Positions 1 through 6,087 of a stretch of DNA of 10,040 nt are shown in pieces. The translations under genes were made by a program, and so were the position numbers. The notes beneath the pieces are model-generated. The model had not been told where the DNA came from. It saw only the letters and a program-made list of their open reading frames with translations, and searched no databases. Origin of the DNA: Dehalococcoidales bacterium (GTDB taxonomy: Bacteria; Chloroflexota; Dehalococcoidia; Dehalococcoidales; UBA3254); contig JAQULX010000070.1 in NCBI GenBank assembly GCA_028718465.1, forward strand, positions 1 to 10,040, given 5' to 3'. The stretch's first letter is position 1; every line of letters begins with the position of its first letter.

Positions 1-297
1 CTGGCTGGCATACTGGCAGGTTTAGGAATGAGAGATGCTTTTTCCATGGCAGCAGATTTTTCCGGTATTACCGGCAATAACGAGCTTTTTATCAAAGACG
101 TCGTTCACAAGGCTTTTGTTTCTGTTGACGAAGCTGGTACAGAAGCAGCAGCAGCCACTGCTGTTATATTGGATGCACAAGCTATTCATGGAGAGCCGGT
201 TGAAGTTACTCTTAATCGACCATTTATCTACGTGATAAGAGATATTAAAACCGGCACGGTCCTGTTCATGGGGAATATGATGAATCCCGCTTTATAG
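1..297 (+). CDS. Serpin family protease inhibitor, C-terminal part (5' end outside window)
   Basis: The frame is open from base 1 and stops at 295-297, giving the last 98 residues of a serpin. Serpins trap serine (sometimes cysteine) proteases by inserting a cleaved reactive-centre loop into a beta sheet. Visible landmarks are HKAFVSVDEAGTEAAAATAV (about residues 36-55), which is the inhibitory hinge with Gly-Thr-Glu followed by small residues, then NRPFIYVIRD and LFMGNMMNP, the C-terminal serpin signature. The Ala-rich hinge suggests a true inhibitor rather than a non-inhibitory serpin. Counting from the P17 Glu puts P1 near Gln60, but the loop is about three residues longer than in alpha-1-antitrypsin, so P1 is uncertain. 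It is clearly homologous to the complete serpin at 8577-9848. A methionine codon at 28 is internal, not the start. The lipoprotein gene follows after 17 bp, probably in the same transcript. Whether this serpin has a signal peptide cannot be seen here. Confidence 0.95.
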   Translation: MAGILAGLGMRDAFSMAADFSGITGNNELFIKDVVHKAFVSVDEAGTEAAAATAVILDAQAIHGEPVEVTLNRPFIYVIRDIKTGTVLFMGNMMNPAL

Positions 298-314
298 TTT
301 ATAGGAATATGTAA

Positions 315-818
315 ATGACAAGGAATTTTACGATTAAGCATCTTTTCGGAGCTACTAACATAGCTATATTAACGGTGGTTCTGTCACTCATCGGTCTCTC
401 ATGCACTCAACCACCGGCCGATTCCCAAGAAGGCAGTCAGGGAGTGGCCGAAGAATTTGTGAAACAGGAAGCCACTTATCAGTTTGATGGGATTCCAGAG
501 ACCTTAAAAGTAACGAGTACTACAGCCGTGGGTAATGGCTGGAAATACACCCTCGAATTTGACAGCCGCCATGGAGGTTACGGAAACCGGACCGGCCAGG
601 TACTTGCCGAGGTCATTACCCACCATGCTGCCGAAGTAACCGTTCAGGCTGGGAAGGTAACAAAAGCTATTATGGATCAGCAATGGGACATGCTTAACCA
701 GCGCATAGATGTGGAAATAAAACTGGCACCCATAGACGAAGTCAAAGTTTATACTATGAAATCTAATCCCGCGCAGATAGGCGTCTATATCAAAGGCGGA
801 TTATCGGATGGCTGTTGA
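315..818 (+). CDS. Lipoprotein of a conserved hypothetical family, apparently 3'-truncated
   Basis: This is a 167-aa product starting at ATG 315, preceded by TAGGA at a suitable distance. Residues 1-30 form a lipoprotein signal peptide: a basic N-terminus, a hydrophobic core and lipobox L-S-C with Cys30. The mature part is mixed beta/alpha with no enzyme motif I recognise. It ends abruptly at GGLSDGC followed by TGA. From memory, related proteins continue past GGL-DGC with about 40-50 more residues (T-T-F then a further beta-rich segment), so the stop appears to be supplied by foreign sequence. The point where similarity would end (about 812-821) is also where the IS1182-like transposase loses its C-terminus, and the two reading frames overlap head-on here. 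Gene disruption by an IS-linked rearrangement is therefore likely. The product could still be made as a shortened lipoprotein. Function is unknown, and the adjacent serpin suggests an envelope role. Confidence 0.75.
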   Translation: MTRNFTIKHLFGATNIAILTVVLSLIGLSCTQPPADSQEGSQGVAEEFVKQEATYQFDGIPETLKVTSTTAVGNGWKYTLEFDSRHGGYGNRTGQVLAEVITHHAAEVTVQAGKVTKAIMDQQWDMLNQRIDVEIKLAPIDEVKVYTMKSNPAQIGVYIKGGLSDGC

Positions 819-2122
819 GAGCAGGCGCGGCAAATGGCGGCGGCAAAATGAACGATATGATGCTCTTTTTCCGGTTTATAGGTCTGACTCAGAGGAGATT
901 GCCCGGCCGGGCAAGTGATCACCTGATTAGCTTCAATCTGAAATTGTGCCAGGGCTATCTTATCCTTCCCTAATTTACGCCCTTTCACTTCAGTGGGAAC
1001 CAAAGTCACTGACTCCAGCTGACAGGCGCTTTCGGCTTTTTCACCACTGTATCCGCCGTCCGTGATCAATTGATCCAGTCCGGTTCGTTCTTTTAAATCT
1101 GGAATACGCTCAACTAAGATTGTTTCATCCGCAGTATTATTAGTGTGCAGGCTGATATCGGTCAGCAACTGCACCGGATTATCCGGATGGCAGGTTTCGG
1201 TAATGTTGAGAATATCGCCATGATAGTTCTCACCATTTTTATGGCGAAAAGTGGCGGTATCGTCGGCCGGGTTCTGTAACGAGCCGGAACTAATCTCCTT
1301 AGCCGGCTTAGCTTCGAGACTGGTTTTTTCTAAATCGATCTTAATGTTGTATTGTTCCATCAACAGCCGGCTCACATGTTGATAGCTTTTCAAGGCCCTG
1401 ATCTCAGCTTCTCCAGCATAAGCCTCCTGCAACTCAAAGAGCAAATCACCCAGTTTTTTGACGTGCTCTTCAACTTCAGCTCGTTTGAGCTGGTAAGCAA
1501 TATGATCGGCTGCTTCCTCAATATATCCGGTCAGACGTTCTTTCCATCGTGATTGCTCTGCCTCTGACAAATCTCTGTAAAAGTTCTGTAGGACTTTGGC
1601 AATTAATTCCAGCCGTGACATCTGTTTGATGCAGGAGCCTATCATGGTCGAATCCATACGCTGCATGTTAGTATTGAGTTTGAGCTTCATAATAGTCTCG
1701 TCGGTAAGGGCTTTGAATTCTTCTTCTAACAGATTCCGACCGGTTTTGTTTTCGTACTCCAACAGCCTTTGCCGGTTGTAATAAATTGTCCGCTCACTGA
1801 GAGTGATATCCCCCAGATTGTCCTGACCTAGCGCTCGGGCACACAGAAGATTGAAGTGGAACTGGTCAATCAGTTCCTCATCCGTATAATCATGCAGCGC
1901 TTTCAGAATTTCCAGTCCCACCCAGATATTGACCGGGAAGTTGGGACGGCTTTCTATGCTGCTGTAAAGTGCCGCATAACGCCGCTCATCGATCTTTTCA
2001 AATATGAGCTTGCGAAAGATCGGCGCCCAGCTTTTATCCAGACGTTTCAGCATTCCGGGTTTAAACTGATGTACCATACCATAGATACTTATCTGGCGAT
2101 GTTTTTGATTCTCTTTAAACAT
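785..2122 (-). CDS. IS1182-family-like transposase, C-terminally truncated
   Basis: The 445-residue ORF starts at ATG 2122, with AGAGG about 9 nt upstream. The N-terminus (Q-K-H-R-Q-I-S, then SRPNFPVNIWVGLEILKAL at about 59-77) is the DUF772-type domain of IS1182/IS5-like DDE transposases. QRMDST at 154-159 provides the first catalytic Asp (D157) and LITDGGYSG at 352-360 the second (D355). CPAGQ with C404 and the pair C431/C434 begin the family's Cys-rich segment. In this family the protein normally continues through more cysteines and a C-terminal block holding the catalytic Glu (an E-G-x-x-S-type motif). Here the frame instead runs into the neighbouring lipoprotein sequence from about residue 436 and stops at TAG 787-785. 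Roughly 90-100 residues and the third catalytic acid appear to be missing, so the enzyme is probably inactive. Family assignment is from motif recognition, and the length deficit is an estimate. Confidence 0.85.
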   Translation of the reverse strand: MFKENQKHRQISIYGMVHQFKPGMLKRLDKSWAPIFRKLIFEKIDERRYAALYSSIESRPNFPVNIWVGLEILKALHDYTDEELIDQFHFNLLCARALGQDNLGDITLSERTIYYNRQRLLEYENKTGRNLLEEEFKALTDETIMKLKLNTNMQRMDSTMIGSCIKQMSRLELIAKVLQNFYRDLSEAEQSRWKERLTGYIEEAADHIAYQLKRAEVEEHVKKLGDLLFELQEAYAGEAEIRALKSYQHVSRLLMEQYNIKIDLEKTSLEAKPAKEISSGSLQNPADDTATFRHKNGENYHGDILNITETCHPDNPVQLLTDISLHTNNTADETILVERIPDLKERTGLDQLITDGGYSGEKAESACQLESVTLVPTEVKGRKLGKDKIALAQFQIEANQVITCPAGQSPLSQTYKPEKEHHIVHFAAAICRACSQQPSDNPPLI

Positions 2123-2275
2123 TTCCCTGAACCTCTTGAATCGAGACTGGCTTATCTCAAGTTTAAGTGTTCTTCAGCCTTAATTCAATGGGTTTTGAGA
2201 TACCTTTTTGCACTTTGGTCAGCTTTGTTTTATTAGACACAGACACCCTGTGTAAACACTGCCCCCTGGCGGACA
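816..2275 (-). mobile_element. Remnant of an IS1182-like insertion sequence
   Basis: The element is defined by the transposase and its leader. The right-hand limit in window coordinates is approximate: non-coding sequence upstream of the transposase runs to about 2275, with a small inverted repeat at 2237-2253 that may lie near the element end. The left limit near 816 is the sharp junction with the lipoprotein gene, where the transposase C-terminus and the expected terminal inverted repeat are absent. No matching inverted repeats or target duplication could be paired, which fits a one-ended deletion. The rest of the interrupted lipoprotein gene is not visible on the far side (2250-2300), so more than a simple insertion took place. 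Confidence 0.55.
2237..2253. repeat. Short inverted repeat near presumed IS end
   Basis: ACACAG (2237-2242) and CTGTGT (2248-2253) are perfect 6-bp arms around a 5-nt loop. The repeat lies about 115 bp upstream of the transposase start and about 45 bp past the end of the quinone reductase gene. It may be part of the IS terminus or a weak hairpin after the reductase gene. It lacks a following T-run in the reductase direction, so it is not a standard rho-independent terminator. Confidence 0.35.
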
Positions 2276-2298
2276 GTTACCGAACTCTAATAAGAGGT

Positions 2299-2892
2299 CT
2301 AGAAGTTCTTGCCTAGCTCAAAAGCTTTCTCCAAATTCCCTTTTTTATAGGTATTCACTCCCGGAAGCATGCCGCCTAAAATCGCCATTGAAACTTCTTT
2401 AATACCGACATTGGTTAATCTATCATTCAGCATAATATTGCGCATGCTCCCAGCTATTCCGATTTCTTCTAAATGCTCACAGGTATGTCCAGCGGTACAA
2501 ATAACGATTGCTTTTTGAATACGAATTTCGGTATGCCGATGTTCTTTATTATCGTAATAATAAGCATAGCCATAACTCCATACTCTATCGAACCAGCCTT
2601 TAAGTATCGCCGGACAATCGCTCCACCACACTGGATAGATGAAAGCCAGGGCTTCTGCTCTATTGATTTTTGCTTGTTCTTTTAAAACGTCGGGAGAGGG
2701 CGGAGCTTCCGGTATACGGGATATTTCTCGTTGGTATTGGATTATGTCCATATTGGACTGAAATTCCATTTCGTACAAATCACCAATCTCACAGGTATGA
2801 CTTGCTTCCTGGAGACCGCTTATAAAAGCTTTCAGGACTTCCCTACTAAAAGAATATTTGCCTGGATGAGCAAATACGATATAAACATGCAT
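2299..2892 (-). CDS. NAD(P)H-dependent quinone reductase / flavodoxin-like fold protein
   Basis: This 197-aa protein belongs to the Flavodoxin_2 group (NQO1/MdaB/KefF-type FMN or FAD reductases). These reduce quinones and related electrophiles by two-electron transfer from NAD(P)H in the cytoplasm. The N-terminal strand and phosphate loop are visible in FAHPGKYSFS (about 7-16). YPVWWSDCPAILKGWFDRVW (86-105) is the family's hallmark flavin/dimer segment, followed by SYGYAY. ICTAGHT (about 131-137) matches the flavin-binding strand-loop. Length is normal for the family. ATG 2892 is chosen because GGAG lies about 10 nt upstream and the phosphate-loop strand begins at once. A promoter-like pair and two inverted repeats lie just upstream, so it is probably transcribed separately and regulated, plausibly by a quinone- or redox-sensing repressor. 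The substrate cannot be told from sequence. Confidence 0.9.
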   Translation of the reverse strand: MHVYIVFAHPGKYSFSREVLKAFISGLQEASHTCEIGDLYEMEFQSNMDIIQYQREISRIPEAPPSPDVLKEQAKINRAEALAFIYPVWWSDCPAILKGWFDRVWSYGYAYYYDNKEHRHTEIRIQKAIVICTAGHTCEHLEEIGIAGSMRNIMLNDRLTNVGIKEVSMAILGGMLPGVNTYKKGNLEKAFELGKNF

Positions 2893-2911
2893 CGACTAAA
2901 CACTCCAAATT

Positions 2912-2927
2912 GTTATACAACTATAAC
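2912..2927. promoter_or_regulatory. Inverted repeat, candidate operator of the quinone reductase gene
   Basis: GTTATA (2912-2917) and TATAAC (2922-2927) are perfect 6-bp arms with a 4-nt spacer. The site is 20-35 bp upstream of the start codon, within the predicted 5' leader and downstream of the -10 box. The TATAACTA half-site (2922-2929) also occurs in the 14-bp palindrome upstream of the methyltransferase gene. A repressor-binding site is inferred; no regulator gene is present in the window. Confidence 0.4.
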
Positions 2928-2955
2928 TAATGTCCTCTGGCGGTAATCCATAGCA

Positions 2956-2985
2956 CATATATACCATGGTAACTATTATGGTCAA
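2956..2985 (-). promoter_or_regulatory. Sigma-70-type promoter of the quinone reductase gene with embedded palindrome
   Basis: On the - strand a TTGACC -35 hexamer (2985-2980) is followed after 16 bp by TATATA (2963-2958), or after 18 bp by TATATG (2961-2956). Both read toward the start at 2892, leaving a leader of about 55-60 nt. The spacer contains a perfect 10-bp palindrome, TACCATGGTA (2971-2962), which overlaps the upstream edge of the -10 box. A protein bound there would block RNA polymerase, so it is a reasonable operator candidate. Confidence 0.55.
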
Positions 2986-2987
2986 GG

Positions 2988-3016
2988 TCTGTCTTAATAG
3001 AAGATATGGAGACAGA
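2988..3016. repeat. Inverted repeat between acetyltransferase gene end and reductase promoter
   Basis: TCTGTCT (2988-2994) and AGACAGA (3010-3016) are perfect 7-bp arms separated by 15 nt. They lie immediately upstream of the -35 box of the reductase promoter, with the right arm running into the last codons of the acetyltransferase gene. No T-run follows on the - strand, so an intrinsic terminator is unlikely. An operator or a weak transcript-end hairpin is possible. Confidence 0.35.
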
Positions 3017-3021
3017 TTGTC

Positions 3022-3486
3022 TTACGGAACTTCAAGGTACAATTTTTGGAAGCTAATTCCCTGAGCTGAAAAATCCGGGTGCTCCAGACGTTCACCGATA
3101 TGCTTGAAGCCGAGCTTGGTGAAGAAGGCGACGGAGGTATTCCTGGCATATGTCTGGATACTTATTGTTTTATCCTGCGGGATTCGCTTTATGAGTTCTC
3201 TCACAAGGCGTTGGCCAATCGAGATACCCTGATATTCGAGCTTCACTGCAAGGTGGCGAATCTCAATATCATTACTGGAGTGCCAGTTGGCTACCAGACC
3301 CCCGATTATGCTGTGATCAACCATGGCAACAAGCTGCATTTCCGGACCACTCAATTGAAATGACATACGCATATTTCGGGGCATTCCCAGCGGTTTCCAG
3401 AGGACGCTCCAGAGTAACAGATCCAATTCCTTCTTTTCTTTTTCCGAAACAGCTTCTTTGATCAAGTAACTCACTTCTAATAACAA
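3022..3486 (-). CDS. GNAT-family N-acetyltransferase
   Basis: Up to 154 residues with the GNAT fold, which transfers an acyl group from acetyl-CoA to an amine. Motif A is visible as IRHLAVKLEYQGISIGQRLV (76-95), holding the strand-4 segment and a Q-G-I-S-I-G version of the acetyl-CoA pyrophosphate loop. Motif B follows in IQTYARNTSVAFFTKLGFKH (110-129), with the usual asparagine, the F-F aromatic pair and the LGF turn. The length is that of a single-domain GNAT. The start is uncertain: TTG 3486 gives the longest frame but has poor spacing to a ribosome site, and GTG 3474 is equally possible and loses only four residues. Only one base separates the methyltransferase stop from the TTG, so translation is likely coupled. 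The substrate is unknown. The pairing suggests successive modification of one small molecule, or resistance, but that is inference. Confidence 0.87.
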   Translation of the reverse strand: MLLEVSYLIKEAVSEKEKKELDLLLWSVLWKPLGMPRNMRMSFQLSGPEMQLVAMVDHSIIGGLVANWHSSNDIEIRHLAVKLEYQGISIGQRLVRELIKRIPQDKTISIQTYARNTSVAFFTKLGFKHIGERLEHPDFSAQGISFQKLYLEVP

Positions 3487-3487
3487 C

Positions 3488-4516
3488 CTACTTTTTCGCA
3501 GTGATAATGCTTCTATTCAAGACGGTCGATTTATATTCGATGTTCTTAAAACCTGCTTCTTCTAGAAGGTTTTTCATTTCGGTGATTGAATAACATTTCC
3601 CCTCGGATAAGGCCATTAGAAGTACTGAATACTCTGCAACTGATACTGGGCCAGTTTTAGATTTATTTATATGGGCATCGTGGATAATTATCCTCCCCCC
3701 GGGGTTCAGACTACGGAAGGAGTTGGCTAAGACTATTTTCACCTTGTTTACGTCCCAATCATGCAGTATATGAGAGAGAAAGTGAATATCATAACCTTCC
3801 GGGAAGCTATCGCGGAACATGTCTCCGGCCAGGACATCAATTCTAGAGGCTAAACCGAGCTTATTAACAGAATATCTGGCTGCTTTGTCTACGGGTAGTT
3901 TTTCAAAAATAGTGGAATGGAGACCATGATATTTTTCTAATAGTATCGCCGAATATATACCGGAAGCCCCTCCGATATCCAGTATATTCTGGTACGATTG
4001 TAAATCTATTACCTTCAACAATCCGCGGGCTAGATAACCCCCCCGACTGTTCATGGCAGCAGTGAATGATTCAGCAAAATCATCATTTTGCATAGAAGTT
4101 GCCCAGTCTTTACCCTCTTTAGCTGCTGCCCAGTTAACCGGTCTGCCGGTCTGTAGAACTTTTTTCAGATCCTTGCAGATAGGCCTGTTTCTTAACGAAC
4201 TCACATAAGACGTTAAATCGAAACCGGATTTACTTGTTAAGTAATCTTTTGAAACATCGGACAGATAGTATTTCCCTCTCTTCTCCTTGATAAAGCCATA
4301 GGCTTTAAAAAGAGTCAGCATGACATCGGTTGGTCTCTTCTTTATACCTAATGATTTACAGATAGTATCGATATCTGATGATGATTCATCAAGCCTATTA
4401 AAGAAATTAAAGTGGCTAACTGCGGTGATAAATAAGTCTGTCGCAAAAGAGCCTTCGCGTAAAGTAAATATTTTAGCCGGTAATGTCGTTGGGATATTTA
4501 ACCAACTACTTATCAT
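3488..4516 (-). CDS. SAM-dependent O-methyltransferase (Methyltransf_2 / acetylserotonin-OMT-like)
   Basis: This 342-aa protein has the two-part layout of the plant-COMT/ASMT-like class. Residues 1-110 form a winged-helix dimerisation domain (LFITAVSHFNFFNRL, then a helix-turn-helix-like segment ending at GKYYLSD). From about 165 there is a Rossmann SAM-binding domain. Motif I is LDIGGASGIYS (179-189), and GDMF (231-234) lies where the adenine-contacting acidic residue is expected. SHILHDW (248-254) carries the catalytic His252 with D253-W254, followed by NPGGRIIIHD (271-280). Such enzymes methylate phenolic or enolic hydroxyls of natural products. ATG 4516 is the first ATG after an in-frame TAA, but the 15 nt before it contain no good Shine-Dalgarno sequence. 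A 246-bp intergenic region precedes the gene, and the GNAT gene follows at once. The specific substrate cannot be predicted. Confidence 0.9.
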   Translation of the reverse strand: MISSWLNIPTTLPAKIFTLREGSFATDLFITAVSHFNFFNRLDESSSDIDTICKSLGIKKRPTDVMLTLFKAYGFIKEKRGKYYLSDVSKDYLTSKSGFDLTSYVSSLRNRPICKDLKKVLQTGRPVNWAAAKEGKDWATSMQNDDFAESFTAAMNSRGGYLARGLLKVIDLQSYQNILDIGGASGIYSAILLEKYHGLHSTIFEKLPVDKAARYSVNKLGLASRIDVLAGDMFRDSFPEGYDIHFLSHILHDWDVNKVKIVLANSFRSLNPGGRIIIHDAHINKSKTGPVSVAEYSVLLMALSEGKCYSITEMKNLLEEAGFKNIEYKSTVLNRSIITAKK

Positions 4517-4617
4517 AGTTTCTGCTACCGAATTTTGGGATTATATCTGCATTTTTAAGGATATTATAGCTGAGTAACAGGCAACAATCTATCTTTTCGT
4601 GATCCTAGAAAATACTT

Positions 4618-4660
4618 CCCAATGTTTGTCCAGTGAAATCTCCCAATATTTATACCCAAT
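4618..4660. repeat. Three direct CCCAAT repeats upstream of the methyltransferase gene
   Basis: CCCAAT occurs at 4618-4623, 4642-4647 and 4655-4660. The first two sit in a longer similar block (CCCAAT, then a purine, TTT, a purine and T) repeated with a 24-bp period. On the - strand they read ATTGGG and fall 100-145 bp before the methyltransferase start. Iterated sites of this kind can bind an activator or repressor, but AT-rich chance repetition is possible. Confidence 0.3.
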
Positions 4661-4683
4661 TCTTTTTTCTTTCATATTAAAGC

Positions 4684-4697
4684 ATAGTTATAACTAT
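4684..4697. promoter_or_regulatory. 14-bp perfect palindrome, candidate operator upstream of the methyltransferase gene
   Basis: ATAGTTATAACTAT is a perfect 14-bp palindrome about 170 bp before the methyltransferase start and about 65 bp after the end of the protease-inhibitor pseudogene. Its half-site TATAACTA recurs at 2922-2929 before the quinone reductase gene. TTTAATAT on the - strand just downstream could be a -10-like element, but no convincing -35 partner was found. A shared regulator binding site is inferred. Confidence 0.45.
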
Positions 4698-4762
4698 AGA
4701 GAATAACAGAAAGGCGCTTCTCCAAGGGGCATATTATAACATTTTATGTTCACACATCTGGT

Positions 4763-5190
4763 TTATTCTACATTGATAGTAGCCTTAAATGCCCACTCTT
4801 TTCCCACATCTTCTCCAGGGCGACTGTAAATCATTGATATTATGGCGGTACCCTTCTCTGTAGCCTTGAATATCCAAGTATCCTTGCAGGAATTGCCTAA
4901 GGCTCCCGTTTGATTGGAAGACAAGAATTTGTGGTCTGTCTGTTTTAAAATGTCCTGGTCACTAATCTGTGCTATTTCAGGCCACATAAAACCGGTGACA
5001 GGATTCGAGCCAAGAGTTATCACTAGAGTAGCACCAACATAGATACCTGATACTGAGGTGTTCCAGTGGTGTTCCGTAACAAGTCATCATAACTATATTC
5101 TATTGGCGCTAATTTCGGTTGTGGGGTACATCCAACAAGACCTGCCAAGATAGAAAGACCACAAATCAGGTAAATAATTTTCAATTTCAC
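4763..5190 (-). pseudogene. Chagasin-like (I42) cysteine-protease inhibitor lipoprotein, one -1 frameshift
   Basis: GTG 5190 opens a frame encoding a lipoprotein signal peptide (lipobox L-V-G-C, Cys21) and continues to YSYDD at 5097-5083, then runs to a stop at 5025-5023. A second frame picks up at about 5083 with VTEHHW and reads VGATLVITLGSNPVTGF to the stop at 4763. Adding one T to the TT near 5082 gives YDD-F-VTEHHW and a continuous protein of about 142 residues. That F fits the family as I recall it. Chagasin/I42 proteins inhibit papain-type cysteine proteases through three loops. Here NPVTGF is the first loop and GALGNS resembles the GxG loop. SRPGED replaces the usual RPW, so the loop tryptophan is missing. 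The lipobox implies membrane anchoring outside the cell. The break could be a sequencing error, a real lesion or recoding. The TAG stop and a GTG at 5023 overlap, but restart there would lack the signal peptide. Confidence 0.8.
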
Positions 5191-5339
5191 TATTTAATCC
5201 ATCCTTTACCGAGAGGATTAAATTCACCTTTTGATACACCAACTAGGAAAATTAAAAGCTAAATGCTAAAAAACCACCGTAACTTCAAAATGCTTCTCCC
5301 GTCTTATTCTACTTTGCCTTTGATTTCAGGAAGGCTCGA

Positions 5340-6077
5340 TTATTTCACCAAATACTCCACCGTTTCCGCCTTGTTTATATCCTCGCTGAGGAACCAGATA
5401 TGGGAGGTCCTTTCACCCGGTGGAACTGGGCCAGCAACGGTAGTGGCTTGCGCCACTGTCCGTCCATCTTCGGTAACTATAGTGTCGGGCGGAGACAATT
5501 GAAAAACCCCTATGGTACACCAGGGTGTCCTGCTATGAAAGATTATCTTATCAAGCGGTTTAAGAGTGCCACCTTCCAGATAAAAAATGTCAGAATATTC
5601 ATAGCTGTAACCGACATCACCGGACATGAAATCCACCTGAAGCGATAAACCGGCATCTCCTGGTTTCAGTGAAGATAGACCCAGGCTATCAATTTCTGTA
5701 AATACTTTTAGAGGATGCCGCGTTATGGACACTGACTTGCTTTCGCAAGCATGCCAGTCCAGCTCTCCCCTGGAGTTTTTCCCCACAAAATATACTTGCG
5801 GATTGCCTTTCTGGTTCCTGCCGTGAAAGATGAAGGATAGCGATAATGCTTTCCCGTCCTCGTCGGTATGAAGCATTAGTGATTCTAGCTCTGCGGAATC
5901 CTTTTGAATTCCCGTGGCTTCTGCTACCATATTCCACATCTGGACCAGCGACAATTCATTAAGCTCCTGCGCAATTACCGGTTTTTCTTTTGCACATCCA
6001 GGTAGAGCAGCTATCATCAATATGGCAATCAAGCATAAAGTTATTGCTATAGTCCTTGAAAGAAAAGGTTTTCTCAC
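5340..6077 (-). CDS. Lipoprotein of unknown family
   Basis: GTG 6077 is preferred as the start because GGGAGG lies 4 nt upstream and the protein then begins with a clean lipoprotein signal peptide (MRKPFLSR, a hydrophobic core, lipobox L-P-G-C, Cys28). A longer frame upstream to 6143 would overlap the previous gene and bury the signal. The mature part of about 218 residues is mostly beta-type, with scattered aromatic residues and two conserved-looking cysteine contexts (DWHAC and TPWC) that could form a disulfide. I recognise no domain or catalytic motif. The ribosome site overlaps the stop of the 103-aa coiled-coil gene just upstream, so the two are very likely translationally coupled. Probable location is the outer face of the cytoplasmic membrane. 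It is the last gene of the tightly spaced run that starts with the propeller and serpin genes. Confidence 0.82.
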   Translation of the reverse strand: MRKPFLSRTIAITLCLIAILMIAALPGCAKEKPVIAQELNELSLVQMWNMVAEATGIQKDSAELESLMLHTDEDGKALSLSFIFHGRNQKGNPQVYFVGKNSRGELDWHACESKSVSITRHPLKVFTEIDSLGLSSLKPGDAGLSLQVDFMSGDVGYSYEYSDIFYLEGGTLKPLDKIIFHSRTPWCTIGVFQLSPPDTIVTEDGRTVAQATTVAGPVPPGERTSHIWFLSEDINKAETVEYLVK

Positions 6078-6087
6078 TTCGCCTCCC

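Noticed and set aside
1352..2236. Open frames on the + strand inside the transposase gene
   Set aside because: They lie opposite a clear transposase frame with recognised catalytic motifs and have no ribosome site or known domain.
2285..2296. CTCTAATAAGAG hairpin at the end of the quinone reductase gene
   Set aside because: Four-bp arms with no T-run are too weak to call a terminator.
4702..4735. Possible terminator hairpin (GCCCCTT and AAGCGCC arms) after the chagasin-like gene
   Set aside because: The stem has two internal mismatches and no strong T-run follows on the - strand, so it does not support an intrinsic terminator.
5195..5220. TAATCC / GGATTA inverted repeat just before the GTG start of the chagasin-like gene
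   Set aside because: Arms are only 6 bp with a 14-nt loop and AT-rich surroundings. It may overlap the ribosome site by chance.
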